NCBI GenBank assembly: GCA_041984585.1
Contig: JBHIXX010000005.1
Span: 25,868-89,867 of the forward strand
Source: Pseudolysinimonas_A sp041984585
Lineage (GTDB): Bacteria > Actinomycetota > Actinomycetes > Actinomycetales > Microbacteriaceae
Length of the DNA stretch: 64,000 bases
Direction: 5' to 3'
Positions 49,330 to 57,919 of the stretch are shown here, piece by piece. Both the position numbers and the translations under genes were made by a program. The notes beneath the pieces were generated by a model. The model did not search any database. It saw nothing but the letters and a program-made list of their open reading frames with translations, and was not told the origin of the DNA. Position 1 is the first letter of the stretch, and each line of letters begins with the position of its first letter.

Positions 49330-51234
49330 TCAGACGGGCGTCGCGACGGGTGCCGTGGGCGGACCGACCGGCGCCCCGACGGAGGGTGGCGTCGGGGTGT
49401 CCGCCGGCGACTCCGCCCGCGATGCCGCCGCGCGCGCCTGCGCCGCCTCCTGCACGGCCGACATGGTGCGCAGCGGCGCGGGCCGGAAGAACAGCGAGAG
49501 CACGAACGCCGCGAACGCCACCGCGGTCGCCACCCAGAAGACGGCGGTCGTCGCCGAGGCGAATCCGTCGAGCAGGGGGGCCGACAGTGCCGGGTCGGCG
49601 CCGGTGAGGAACGACGTGTCGCCGTCGAGCGCCCCGCCGACCGACCCGCCGGACGCGGGCGCGGCGCTCGCCGTGGCGAGCACCTGGTCGACGACGCCGG
49701 AGCGGGTGGCGGGATCGGCGAGGTCGACGCCGGCCGGAAGCTGCGCCGTCACCTGGCCGACGATCGGTTCGTAGACGGCCGACATGATCCCCGCGTTCTG
49801 CGGCGCGGCGGCCACCGAGGGATCGAGAGCGGCGTCGAGCGCCGCGCGCAGCAGGTCGGTGCGCCCGAACGCGGCGGCGAGGGTCTCCGGCAGGCGGGAG
49901 AACAGCACGCTGAAGATCACGGCGACGCCGAGCGTGCCGCCGATCTGCCGGAAGAACGTCGACGAGCTGGTCGCCACGCCGATGTCGCGGGCGGGCACCG
50001 AGTTCTGGCTGGCGAGGGTGAGCGTCTGCATGAGCTGCCCCAGCCCGAGTCCGATCACCGCCATCGCGACCATCGTGAACCAGAGCGGGGTCTGGAATGT
50101 CTCGAAGGTGAGCAGGAAGAACCCGACCGTGAGCGTGGCGGTGCCGAGCACCGGGAAGACCCGGTACTCGCCGGTGCGCGCGATGAGCTGACCGCTGCCG
50201 ATCGACGCGGTCATCATGCCGAGCACGAGCGGCAGCATGAGCCATCCCGCCTCGGTCGGGCTCGCGCCCTCGACGAGCTGCAGGTAGAGCGGCAGGGTCA
50301 TCATGGCGCCGAACATCGAGAAGCCGACGAGCACGCCGATGATGCTCGCCATCGAGAACGATCCCGAGCGGAACAGACGGAGCGGGATGAGCGCGGCGTC
50401 GCCCATCGCCCGCTCGATGAGCAGGAAGGCGATGATGCCGACGGCGCTCAGGCCGTAGCAGAGCAGCGCGACGGGGGACGCCCATCCCCACTCGCGTCCC
50501 TGCTCGGCGACGAGCAGCAGCGGCACCGTCGCGAGCGCGATCGACGCGGCCCCCCACCAGTCGATGCGGACCGTCCCGTGGTCGTGACGCGGGATGTGCA
50601 GGAACGCCACGACGAGGGCGAGTGCGGCGATGCCGATCGGCACGTTGATCAGGAACACCCAGCGCCAGCCGGAGAGGAACAGGATCTCGTCGGCGCCGGC
50701 GAGCACGCCGCCGACGAGCGGACCGAGCACCGCCGAGACGCCGAACACGGCGAGGAAGTAGGCCTGGTACTTCGCCCGCTCACGGGGCGCGAGGATGTCG
50801 CCGAGGATGGTCAGCGGCATCGACATCATCCCGCCGGCGCCGAGGCCCTGGATGGCGCGGAAGATCGCCAACTGGTACATCGAGTCGGAGAACGCGCAGA
50901 GCACCGAGCCGACGAGGAACAGCACGATCCCGATGAGGAACATCGGGCGGCGGCCGAAGATGTCGCTGAGCTTGCCGTAGATCGGGGTGCTCACCGTCGA
51001 CACGATGAGGAACGCGGTCGTGGCCCACGCCTGCAGGCTGAGCCCGTCGAGGTCGTCGGCGATCGTGCGCATCGAGGTGCCGACGACGGTCTGGTTGAGC
51101 GACGACAGGAACATGCCGGCGAGCAGGCCGACGATCACGAGCATGATCTGGCGGTGCGTCATGACGCCGCCGGCGTCGGCGATCGCCTGGGCGCGCTGCT
51201 TGCTCGTGAGCCGCGGGGCGGTGGTGCGGGACAT
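49330..51234 (-). CDS. DHA2-type (EmrB/QacA) MFS multidrug exporter
   Basis: A 634-residue exporter with 14 predicted membrane helices. Signatures are LAGMFLSSLNQTVVGTSMRTIADDL (helix 1), GKLSDIFGRRPMFLIG (A-motif), RAIQGLGAGGMMSMPLTILGDI (B/C region) and LGPLVGGVLAG (motif C, typical of antiporters). An extra-long external loop of about 110 residues lies between the last two helices (ALDPSVAAAPQNAGIMSAVYEPIVGQVTAQLPAGVDLADPAT onward), and the tail is Pro/Thr-rich. The substrate is unknown. It is divergent from the carboxypeptidase gene across a region with repeats. Confidence 0.9.
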   Translation of the reverse strand: MSRTTAPRLTSKQRAQAIADAGGVMTHRQIMLVIVGLLAGMFLSSLNQTVVGTSMRTIADDLDGLSLQAWATTAFLIVSTVSTPIYGKLSDIFGRRPMFLIGIVLFLVGSVLCAFSDSMYQLAIFRAIQGLGAGGMMSMPLTILGDILAPRERAKYQAYFLAVFGVSAVLGPLVGGVLAGADEILFLSGWRWVFLINVPIGIAALALVVAFLHIPRHDHGTVRIDWWGAASIALATVPLLLVAEQGREWGWASPVALLCYGLSAVGIIAFLLIERAMGDAALIPLRLFRSGSFSMASIIGVLVGFSMFGAMMTLPLYLQLVEGASPTEAGWLMLPLVLGMMTASIGSGQLIARTGEYRVFPVLGTATLTVGFFLLTFETFQTPLWFTMVAMAVIGLGLGQLMQTLTLASQNSVPARDIGVATSSSTFFRQIGGTLGVAVIFSVLFSRLPETLAAAFGRTDLLRAALDAALDPSVAAAPQNAGIMSAVYEPIVGQVTAQLPAGVDLADPATRSGVVDQVLATASAAPASGGSVGGALDGDTSFLTGADPALSAPLLDGFASATTAVFWVATAVAFAAFVLSLFFRPAPLRTMSAVQEAAQARAAASRAESPADTPTPPSVGAPVGPPTAPVATPV

Positions 51235-51289
51235 GGGTCTCCAGAAGCGGATGGTGCGGATGAGGCGCCGGCCGGACGGGCCGAAGATT

Positions 51290-51348
51290 GCGCAGACTGC
51301 AAAGTTACACCCTCGGCACGAATTGATCCAAGTCTGCGCGGATACGCT
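51290..51348. promoter_or_regulatory. Divergent control region with distant inverted repeat
   Basis: GCGCAGACT (51290-51298) and its exact complement AGTCTGCGC (51331-51339) flank an AT-richer centre between the exporter and carboxypeptidase genes. TACGCT (51343-51348), six bases before the carboxypeptidase GTG, is its leaderless -10. Confidence 0.6.
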
Positions 51349-51354
51349 GGGTCG

Positions 51355-52194
51355 GTGACCGACCACGGCGAGCTCTCCCGCCGCGATGCGCGCCGCGCCC
51401 AGGCCGCCGCCGCCCGCCGGCGCAACGCGATCGCCGTCGTGGTGGCCATCGTCGCCGTCGCCGCGCTCGTCGCCGTCGCGGTGCTCGTGTTCACCCCGCG
51501 CCCGTCCGACGAGGTCGCCACGCCGACCCCGACGAGCACGCCGACCCCCACCCCGACTCCGACGCCCACGCCGACCCCGACCTTCGACCTCACGCGCTAC
51601 TCGATCGACGACCCGAACAGCCTGTGGGTGGTCGCGAACAAGCTGCGGCCGCTGAGTCCCGCCGACTACGCACCGGCCGATCTCGTGCAGGTGCCCGTGA
51701 CCTACGTCAACACCCCGTACCTCCGCAAGGAGGCCTCGGATGCGGTGGTCGAGATGTTCGCGGCGTTCCAGGCCGAGACCGGGCTGCAGATGCAATCGCA
51801 GAGCGCCTACCGCAGCTACTCCACCCAGGTGAGCGTCTACAACGGCTGGGTGTCGTCGCTCGGGCAGGAGGGCGCCGACCGCACCAGCGCGCGGCCCGGC
51901 CACAGCGAGCACCAGACCGGGCTCTCGATCGACATCTCGGCGGTTCCCAACACCTGCGCCCTCGACCAGTGCTTCGCCGACACCCCGCAGGGCCGGTGGC
52001 TGGCCGACAACGCCTGGGAGTACGGCTTCGTGCTGCGCTACCCCGAGGGCGCCACGAACATCACCGGATACGAGTACGAGCCCTGGCACTGGCGCTACGT
52101 CGGCATCGAGCTCTCGACCGAGATGCACGAGACCGGCACCGCCACGCTCGAGGAGTTCTTCGGGCTTCCGCCCGCCCCCGACTACGCCGGCTGA
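51355..52194 (+). CDS. D-alanyl-D-alanine carboxypeptidase (VanY/M15B family), membrane-anchored
   Basis: A 279-residue cell-wall enzyme. An N-terminal cytoplasmic basic stretch is followed by one membrane helix (AIAVVVAIVAVAALVAVAVLVF, about 24-45) and a Thr-Pro repeat linker (about 57-76) that spans the wall. The zinc peptidase domain has QSAYRSYSTQ, the SEHQTGLSIDI metal motif (SxHxxGxxxD) and EPWHWRYVG with the third zinc ligand. It should trim pentapeptide stems of peptidoglycan outside the cell. GTG start with leaderless TACGCT. Confidence 0.92.
   Translation: MTDHGELSRRDARRAQAAAARRRNAIAVVVAIVAVAALVAVAVLVFTPRPSDEVATPTPTSTPTPTPTPTPTPTPTFDLTRYSIDDPNSLWVVANKLRPLSPADYAPADLVQVPVTYVNTPYLRKEASDAVVEMFAAFQAETGLQMQSQSAYRSYSTQVSVYNGWVSSLGQEGADRTSARPGHSEHQTGLSIDISAVPNTCALDQCFADTPQGRWLADNAWEYGFVLRYPEGATNITGYEYEPWHWRYVGIELSTEMHETGTATLEEFFGLPPAPDYAG
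51522..51582 (+). repeat. Thr-Pro codon repeat in the carboxypeptidase linker
   Basis: About ten ACG/ACC/ACT-CCG/CCC dipeptide codons in tandem encode a (TP)n wall-spanning linker. A shorter TPTPTP run occurs in the tail of the LCP protein (near 62400). Confidence 0.75.
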
Positions 52195-52202
52195 ACCGCC
52201 AT

Positions 52203-53630
52203 CTAGTTGATGATCTCCCAGACTGCACGAGGGTCCTTGGTGCTACGACCAACCCAGCGCACCAAGTCTTCGCCTCGTAGCGCTGCCAGGCGCTTCGACG
52301 TTGCTGGTTTGCTCATGCTCATTCGCTCGGCGATATCACCCGTGCTTAGTGGCCTTTCCGCACCACGGAGGATGTCGAGGACCTCCTGAGAGCGTCGAGG
52401 TAGCCGGGTGGCGACGCGGGGATCGAGTCTTGGTAGCGCGCGAAGGGTCAGGCGAACTGTGCCTGCGGTTTCCTCATAGATGGGGTCCGACAGGCCGACA
52501 CGTCGCATTTCATCGAAGATGCGTTTGATGCCCTCCCCTAGTTCTTGGCCGATGCGTAGATCGGCGCAGACGCGAGCGATTCGTGGATTTCGGGCGAATC
52601 GACTGATGTCGAGGGGCCGCGTCGGGTCCACCAGCCCAGGGAAGCGGCCGGGGCTCTCAATCTCAACTCGGTTCGGATAGACCTCGACCCGGATGTGATC
52701 GCCTCCGAGGCTGTATGACCGGTGAATGACAGCGTTCACGAGGCCCTCAAGCCATGCGTCGCGGGGCACGATCGGAGTCGGTTCGAAGCGTCCAGACGCG
52801 GCCAGAGCGGTCCGGCGAGGTACATACGAATCGATCAGCTCTGCCGCCCGCTGGATCGCGAGCGGGATTGGACCCTCGACTCGCACGTCCGATCCGTCCT
52901 CGATCGATAGGCGCCCGCCTGTCCCGCGTTCGGTTTCCAGAAACTTGATTACGCGCACGACGGCCTGCGGGAATCGGTTCTGGGGGTGGGCTGCAAACAG
53001 CAGGTAGCCAGCGTTAGTGAGGTCACCCTGGGGGGTGACCAAGCTCCTCGCCTTCAGGAGGCTGGAGTACGTCCCGTTTGATCCAGTTGCGTCGCGGTAC
53101 TGGCGAACGAGCTCCCCATCAAGGTCATCCAGGCTTGCGCCGCTAAGGGCGAGCCCGTCGTACTGACTCTGTCCCTTGTCGTACTCGAGTTCGGTGCGCT
53201 GCGCGTGGCTCAACCTCTTCGTCTCGTCGCCGAGGCGGTAGAAGCAGTTGTCATTCTTGGTCTCGTGAACGACTTCGCTCGGGTCGATCCGGATCACGAC
53301 CAGAGTGTCCACCTCGTCCGCCGAGTTCTTGCACGGGCGTTGCTCGACCCTGATCCGTACTGGCGGTGAGGTGTGGTCGACGGCGCATTGCTGAATGTCG
53401 TTGAGCCGACTCGGTTGGCTTCGTAGGCCGGCCACTGCTCCGTTGCTGGCGCCGAGGACGATCACCCCGCCATCCGAGTTTGCGAATGCCACCAGGTGCT
53501 CCGCAAGGTCCTTCATCTGGATGCGGATGGACTTGCGGTCGAACCACTGGTCCTCCGTGAGCTTGAGGACCGCATCGCCGATTTGGTCGATCGGAAGAGA
53601 GAGGGCGCCGTCTACCTCATTTGCAGTCAC
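52203..53630 (-). CDS. AlbA_2 (Schlafen-type) ATP-binding protein with C-terminal winged helix
   Basis: A 475-residue protein of COG2865 type. The N-terminal AlbA_2 domain (LTEDQWFDRKSIRIQMKDLAEHLVAFANSDGGVIVLGASNG) is followed by a GHKL-like ATPase region (RDAWLEGLVNAVIHRSYSLGGDHIRVEVYPNRVEIESPGRFPG, RNPRIARVCADLRIGQELGEGIKRIFDEMR) and a final helix-turn-helix (ERPLSTGDIAERMSMSKPATSKRLAAL). Codon use is clearly lower in GC than all neighbours, indicating transfer. I start it at the GTG at 53630 because TAGCCT lies seven bases upstream; the frame extends to an ATG at 53732. Relatives are proposed regulators or defence factors; the role here is unknown. Confidence 0.85.
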   Translation of the reverse strand: MTANEVDGALSLPIDQIGDAVLKLTEDQWFDRKSIRIQMKDLAEHLVAFANSDGGVIVLGASNGAVAGLRSQPSRLNDIQQCAVDHTSPPVRIRVEQRPCKNSADEVDTLVVIRIDPSEVVHETKNDNCFYRLGDETKRLSHAQRTELEYDKGQSQYDGLALSGASLDDLDGELVRQYRDATGSNGTYSSLLKARSLVTPQGDLTNAGYLLFAAHPQNRFPQAVVRVIKFLETERGTGGRLSIEDGSDVRVEGPIPLAIQRAAELIDSYVPRRTALAASGRFEPTPIVPRDAWLEGLVNAVIHRSYSLGGDHIRVEVYPNRVEIESPGRFPGLVDPTRPLDISRFARNPRIARVCADLRIGQELGEGIKRIFDEMRRVGLSDPIYEETAGTVRLTLRALPRLDPRVATRLPRRSQEVLDILRGAERPLSTGDIAERMSMSKPATSKRLAALRGEDLVRWVGRSTKDPRAVWEIIN

Positions 53631-53637
53631 GGACGTC

Positions 53638-53643
53638 AGGCTA
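53638..53643 (-). promoter_or_regulatory. Leaderless -10 (TAGCCT) of the AlbA_2 gene
   Basis: TAGCCT on the minus strand lies seven bases before the GTG at 53630. It favours the shorter protein. The remaining 188-base gap up to pgm holds no gene; TCTAGT occurs at both ends of the low-GC block (52202 and 53756 regions), too short to prove a target duplication. Confidence 0.5.
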
Positions 53644-53818
53644 CTTTGCAGCTGGATTGCAGTCTCGGCGCTTGTACGGAGGAAGCTCCCGAAATTGCTG
53701 GTCAGAAGGCCTGTTGCAGAGACGAGCGCCATGCCCGAACGTTTACAGCTCTGTTTCTAGTAGGTCGATTGGCCGAGCGGTCAGCAGGTCAACTGCGTGG
53801 GTGCGCGGTTGTGGAGGA

Positions 53819-55435
53819 TCAGCCGAGCGCGGCGTCGACGATCGACTTCGCCTCGGCCTGCACCTCGGCGAGGTGCTCCGGGCCGCGGAACGACTCGGCG
53901 TAGATCTTGTAGACGTCTTCGGTGCCCGACGGCCGGGCCGCGAACCAGGCCTGCTGCGTGGTCACCTTCACCCCGCCGAGCGCCGCGCCGTTGCCCGGCG
54001 CGCTCGAGATCCGCGCGGTGATCGGGTCGCCCGCGAGCCGGTCGGCGCGGATGTCGTCGCCCGACAGCTTCGCGAGTCGCGCCTTCTGCTCCTTCGACGC
54101 GGGGGCGTCGACCCGCGCGTACGCCGGGTCGCCGAACTCTTCGGTCAGCTCCCGGTACAGCTCGCTCGGGGTCCTCCCCGAGACCGCCCGGATCTCCGCG
54201 GCGAGCAGGGCGAGCAGGATGCCGTCCTTGTCGGTCGTCCAGGCCGAACCGTTCCGCTCGAGGAAGGAGGCGCCGGCGCTCTCTTCGCCGCCGAACAGCA
54301 CCGTGCCGTCGATGAGCCCCGGCACGAACCACTTGAACCCGACCGGCACCTCCCAGAGCCGACGGCCGAGCGACGCGACGACGCGGTCGATCATCGAGCT
54401 GGAGACCAGGGTCTTGCCGATCGCCGCTTCGGCGGGCCAGTCGTCGCGGTGCGCGACGAGGTGCCGGATGGCGACCGCGAGGTAGTGGTTCGGGTTCATC
54501 AGTCCGGCATCCGGGGTCACGATCCCGTGCCGGTCGGCGTCGGCGTCGTTGCCGGTGAGCAGGTCGTAGTCGGCCCGCCGCGCGACCACGGAGGCCATCG
54601 CGCTCGCGCTCGACGGATCCATCCGGATCTTCTCGTCCCAGTCGAGCGTCATGAACCGCCAGGTGGGGTCGACCTCGGGGTTGACCACGGTGAGGTCGAG
54701 GTCGAAGCGCCGCGCGATCTCGGCCCAGTAGGCGACGCTCGCGCCGCCGAGCGGGTCGGCGCCGAGGTGGAGCCCGGCCGAACGGATGGCGTCGATGTCG
54801 AGCACCGACGGCAGGTCGCCGACGTACGCGTCGACGTAGTCGAACGGCTCGGTGCGCGGTTCGGCGGCGCGTCGGACGTCGCGGTTGCCGTCGGCGATCA
54901 GCTCGTTCGCGCGGCCCGCGATCCACGACGTGGCGTCGGAGTCGGCCGGCCCGCCGTGCGGCGGGTTGTACTTGAAGCCCCCGTCGCGGGGAGGGTTGTG
55001 ACTCGGCGTGATGACGATGCCGTCGGCCTGAGCGCCGACCACTCCGCGGTTGTGTCGGATGACGGCGCGGCTGAGCGCCGGTGTGGGCACCCAGCCGTCG
55101 CGGGCGTCGACGAGCGCGGTCACGCCGTTGCCGGCGAGCACCTCGAGGGCGGTGCGCTGCGCCGGCGCCGAGAGCGCGTGCGTGTCGGCCCCGACGAACA
55201 CCGGGCCGTCGATCCCCTCGGCGGCGCGGTACTCGACGATCGCCTGGGTGATCGCGGCGATGTGCACGTCGCCGAAGGCTCCGTCGAGACTCGATCCGCG
55301 GTGCCCGCTCGTGCCGAACGCCACCCGCTGCGCGGGGTCGTCCGGGTCGGGCGCCGCGTCGCGGTAGGCGGCGAGCAGGGCGTCGACGTCGACGAGGTCG
55401 GACGTCTGGGCGGGGGTTCCGGCGCGGTCCGTCAC
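53819..55435 (-). CDS. pgm: Phosphoglucomutase (alpha-D-glucose-phosphate-specific)
   Basis: A 538-residue alpha-D-phosphohexomutase interconverting glucose 1- and 6-phosphate, feeding glycogen, trehalose and cell-wall sugar synthesis. It has RVAFGTSGHRGSSLDGAFGD near the N-terminus, the phosphoserine loop ITPSHNPP, the Mg loop TGNDADADRHG, the sugar loop LFGGEESAGASF and the phosphate loop RPSGTEDVYK. The GTG start at 55435 is four bases after the stop of the upstream GbsR/MarR gene, so they are co-transcribed. The 3' end borders the low-GC AlbA_2 insertion. Confidence 0.95.
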   Translation of the reverse strand: MTDRAGTPAQTSDLVDVDALLAAYRDAAPDPDDPAQRVAFGTSGHRGSSLDGAFGDVHIAAITQAIVEYRAAEGIDGPVFVGADTHALSAPAQRTALEVLAGNGVTALVDARDGWVPTPALSRAVIRHNRGVVGAQADGIVITPSHNPPRDGGFKYNPPHGGPADSDATSWIAGRANELIADGNRDVRRAAEPRTEPFDYVDAYVGDLPSVLDIDAIRSAGLHLGADPLGGASVAYWAEIARRFDLDLTVVNPEVDPTWRFMTLDWDEKIRMDPSSASAMASVVARRADYDLLTGNDADADRHGIVTPDAGLMNPNHYLAVAIRHLVAHRDDWPAEAAIGKTLVSSSMIDRVVASLGRRLWEVPVGFKWFVPGLIDGTVLFGGEESAGASFLERNGSAWTTDKDGILLALLAAEIRAVSGRTPSELYRELTEEFGDPAYARVDAPASKEQKARLAKLSGDDIRADRLAGDPITARISSAPGNGAALGGVKVTTQQAWFAARPSGTEDVYKIYAESFRGPEHLAEVQAEAKSIVDAALG

Positions 55436-55439
55436 CCCT

Positions 55440-55898
55440 CTAGTCTTCCACCCGCTCCTCGTCCCAGCGCTGGAGGAGTCGTGGGAACTCGCGGAGCAGG
55501 AACCGGTAGTAGTCCCGGATGCGGGTGAGGCGGCGGCGCACATCCGGGTCGTCGGTGAGGTCGAGCCCGCGATCGGCCAGGTCAGGGAAGACGGCGAGCT
55601 CGGCGACCTTGCCGGCGAACACGCTCTCGAACGCGTCGTCGGCGAGCCGGTAGGCGTCGCCCCGGGCGCCGACGGGCTCGCGCAGCACCAGTCCGTAGCG
55701 CGTGAGGGTGGCCAGTGCGACGCTCATCGAGCTCTTGGCGACGCCGAGCGCCGCGATCAGCTCGGTGGTCGACCGCGGCCCCGGCGCGACGGCGAGCACG
55801 CCGAGCACCCGGCCCGCGGTCCGGCTGAGACCGAGCCGCTCGAAGTGCGCCCCGATGTCCTCGGCCAGTCGAGCCAGGTCGTCCGTGGTCTGCGACAT
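55440..55898 (-). CDS. GbsR/MarR-type transcriptional regulator
   Basis: A 152-residue winged-helix protein: LAEDIGAHFERLGLSRTAGRVLGVLAVAPGPRSTTELIAALGVAKSSMSVALATLTRYGLVLREPVGARGDAYRLADDAFESVF is the DNA-binding part, followed by a long helical tail (IRDYYRFLLREFPRLLQRWDEER). This layout fits the GbsR subgroup. GAGGAGG precedes the ATG at 55898. It is divergent from the SDR gene over a region of repeated GCGAAC/GTTCGC elements and lies directly in front of pgm. Confidence 0.85.
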   Translation of the reverse strand: MSQTTDDLARLAEDIGAHFERLGLSRTAGRVLGVLAVAPGPRSTTELIAALGVAKSSMSVALATLTRYGLVLREPVGARGDAYRLADDAFESVFAGKVAELAVFPDLADRGLDLTDDPDVRRRLTRIRDYYRFLLREFPRLLQRWDEERVED

Positions 55899-55926
55899 GT
55901 GACCTCCTCTGGACGAACCTATCGGA

Positions 55927-55970
55927 TGTTCGCTATGTTCGGATCGTCGCGAACAAAAGTCGTCGCGAAC
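55927..55970. promoter_or_regulatory. Repeat-rich operator region between the GbsR gene and the SDR gene
   Basis: TGTTCGC (55927-55933) and GCGAACA (55949-55955) form a perfect inverted repeat. GTCGCGAAC occurs at 55946-55954 and again at 55962-55970, 16 bases apart. This suggests binding of a dimeric regulator at two or more sites. Confidence 0.6.
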
Positions 55971-56019
55971 CACCCGACGGATGCGGAGAGGCCGCACCCG
56001 CCCTCATCCAGGAGGACCC

Positions 56020-56901
56020 ATGCGCATCGCGATCACCGGAGCCAACGCCGGGATCGGACTCCGCGCGACCGCGCGGCTCGCCGCCGCCGGCCACGACGTC
56101 ATCGCCCTCTGCCGGTCGGTCGACCGCGGCGCGGCCGCCGTCACCGCGGCTGGCGTCGACCCCGCCCGGGTCGACGTGCGCCCGCTCGATCTCGCCTCGC
56201 GCTCCTCGGTGCAGCAGGCCGCCGCGGCGCTCGTCGACGACGGTCCGCTCGACGCCCTCATTCAGAACGCCGCCGTGTTCGACCAGTCGATGACCAGCGC
56301 TCAGTACACCGACGAGGGGCACGAGGTCGTCTGGGCTACCAACCACCTCGGCGCCGTCGAGCTGCTCGCGCGCACCAGCGAGGCGCTCGCGGCGTCGGAC
56401 GCGCCCCGCGTCGTGTTCGTCGCCAGCAAGGGCCTGCTCGCCATGCCCGGCATCGCCATCCGCTTCGACGCGCTCGACTCCGCCGACTGGTACACCCCGA
56501 CCCGGGCCTACTACCACGCCAAGCTCGCCCAGGTGATGACCGCGGTGTCGCTCGCCGAGAGTGCGGGCGACCGGGTCGCCGTCTCGTGTCTGCGGGTGCC
56601 GGCAGTGCAGCTCGACGCCGACCGGGTCGCGTCGCAGCCCGCGCTGCTGCGCCGCCTCTACGCCCTCAAGCGGATGGCCTCGGTGCCGCCCGAGGACGTC
56701 GCCGCCGTCTACGCCGACCTGGTGCTCGAGGACGGGCGGCGCGCGCCCGACGAGGTGTACGTCGATGAGAAGCGCCGGCCGGTCGCGCTGCCCCGCTCGG
56801 CCCGCGACGCCGACCAGCGCGCGCGGCTGTGGGCGGTGACCGCGGAGGCGATCGGCGACCCGCAGTGGGCCTGGCCGACCGTCGCGGCGCCGACCGCCTG
56901 A
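56020..56901 (+). CDS. Short-chain dehydrogenase/reductase
   Basis: A 293-residue SDR with the cofactor motif ITGANAGIGLRATARLAAAGHDVIALCRS at the very N-terminus, IQNAAVFD (in place of NNAG), an AKGLLAM serine region and YHAKLAQ as the catalytic YxxxK. This resembles the WW-domain-oxidoreductase/retinol-dehydrogenase-like classical SDRs; the substrate is unknown. GGAGG (56011-56015) precedes the ATG at 56020. It is divergent from, and probably controlled by, the GbsR/MarR gene. Confidence 0.88.
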   Translation: MRIAITGANAGIGLRATARLAAAGHDVIALCRSVDRGAAAVTAAGVDPARVDVRPLDLASRSSVQQAAAALVDDGPLDALIQNAAVFDQSMTSAQYTDEGHEVVWATNHLGAVELLARTSEALAASDAPRVVFVASKGLLAMPGIAIRFDALDSADWYTPTRAYYHAKLAQVMTAVSLAESAGDRVAVSCLRVPAVQLDADRVASQPALLRRLYALKRMASVPPEDVAAVYADLVLEDGRRAPDEVYVDEKRRPVALPRSARDADQRARLWAVTAEAIGDPQWAWPTVAAPTA

Positions 56902-56955
56902 CCGCGCCCGATCGGCCGCGCACCGCGTCGGGCGAGGCGCGGCCGGTCGCGTCGC

Positions 56956-56961
56956 TAGGCT
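56956..56961 (+). promoter_or_regulatory. Leaderless -10 (TAGGCT) of pheA
   Basis: TAGGCT lies seven bases before the pheA ATG at 56969, with no ribosome binding site. Confidence 0.6.
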
Positions 56962-56968
56962 CGGAGCC

Positions 56969-57919
56969 ATGAGCGCCGCGCCGGCCGGACCCGACGGATA
57001 CTCCTACCTCGGACCCGCCGGCACCTTCACCTGGCTGGCGCTGCGGCAGGTGCCGGAGGCGCAGGGCGCTCCGTGGCACAGCGTCAACAACGTCGGCGAG
57101 GCGCTTGACGACGTCGCCTCGGGCCGGAGTCGCGGCGCGGTCATCGCGATCGAGAACTCCGTCGAGGGCGGCGTCTCGGCCACCCAGGACGCGCTGGCCA
57201 GCATCCCCGGGCTGCGCATCGCGGGCGAGGTGCTGGTGCCCGTCGACTTCGACCTCGTGGCGCGCCCGGGCACCCGCCTCGCCGACGTGCGCGTCGTGGC
57301 CGGGCATCCGGTCGCCTACGCCCAGTGCCACCTCTGGCTCGACCGGGAGATCCCCGAGCACGAGCACCTGCCGGCGACCTCCAACGTCTCCGCGGCGACC
57401 GGGCTGTTCCAGTCCGACCTCGCGCACGCGGCCATCGCGCCCGCCGGGATCGCCGCCGAGCACCCCGTGGAGGTGCTCGCCGAGCACATCGGCGACAACG
57501 AATCGGCCGTCACCCGGTTCGTGCTCGTCACCGCGTCGCGCGGCCTGCCCGAGCCGACGGGCGCCGACAAGACGAGCGTCATCGTCGAGCTGCCGACCGA
57601 CGAGCCCGGGGGCCTGGTCGAGATGCTCGAGCAGTTCGCCACTCGCGGCGTCAACCTCAGCCTGCTCGAGTCGCGGCCGATCGGCGACGCCCTCGGGCGC
57701 TACCGGTTCGTGATCGACCTCGACGGCCACATCCGCGACGAGCGGGTCGCCGACGCGCTGCTCGGCCTCAAGCGCTACTCGCCGAAGGTGATCTTCCTCG
57801 GCTCCTACCCGCGCGCCGATCGCGAGCCGGTGGCGGTGCCGCCCCGCTACGCCGACGGGGTCTTCGTCGAGGCGCGCGACTGGCTGCGCGGAATCCTCTC
57901 CGGCGAACTCGCCGACTGA
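56969..57919 (+). CDS. pheA: Prephenate dehydratase
   Basis: A 316-residue stand-alone prephenate dehydratase making phenylpyruvate for phenylalanine synthesis. The catalytic domain (1-190) has YLGPAGTFTWLAL, VIAIENSVEGGVSATQDAL and the T(R)F motif in ESAVTRFVLV; an ACT domain (about 200-280) has VIVELPTDEPGGLVEMLEQFATRGVNLSLLESRPIGDALGRYRFVIDLDGH, with the GALV-type and ESRP phenylalanine-binding motifs, so feedback inhibition by phenylalanine is expected. No chorismate mutase is fused. It is convergent with the kinase gene. Confidence 0.95.
   Translation: MSAAPAGPDGYSYLGPAGTFTWLALRQVPEAQGAPWHSVNNVGEALDDVASGRSRGAVIAIENSVEGGVSATQDALASIPGLRIAGEVLVPVDFDLVARPGTRLADVRVVAGHPVAYAQCHLWLDREIPEHEHLPATSNVSAATGLFQSDLAHAAIAPAGIAAEHPVEVLAEHIGDNESAVTRFVLVTASRGLPEPTGADKTSVIVELPTDEPGGLVEMLEQFATRGVNLSLLESRPIGDALGRYRFVIDLDGHIRDERVADALLGLKRYSPKVIFLGSYPRADREPVAVPPRYADGVFVEARDWLRGILSGELAD

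Noticed and set aside
51522..51582. Tandem repeat at the carboxypeptidase linker as a CRISPR-like or regulatory repeat
   Set aside because: It is an in-frame Thr-Pro codon repeat in a predicted wall-spanning linker, with no unique spacers.
53631..53732. N-terminal extension of the AlbA_2 protein from the ATG at 53732
   Set aside because: TAGCCT seven bases before the GTG at 53630 fits the start pattern used elsewhere, and the extra 34 residues precede the domain without recognisable content. The longer form is not excluded.
52196..53760. TCTAGT at both ends of the low-GC block as a target-site duplication
   Set aside because: Six bases with no terminal inverted repeats and no transposase or integrase is not enough; it can occur by chance.
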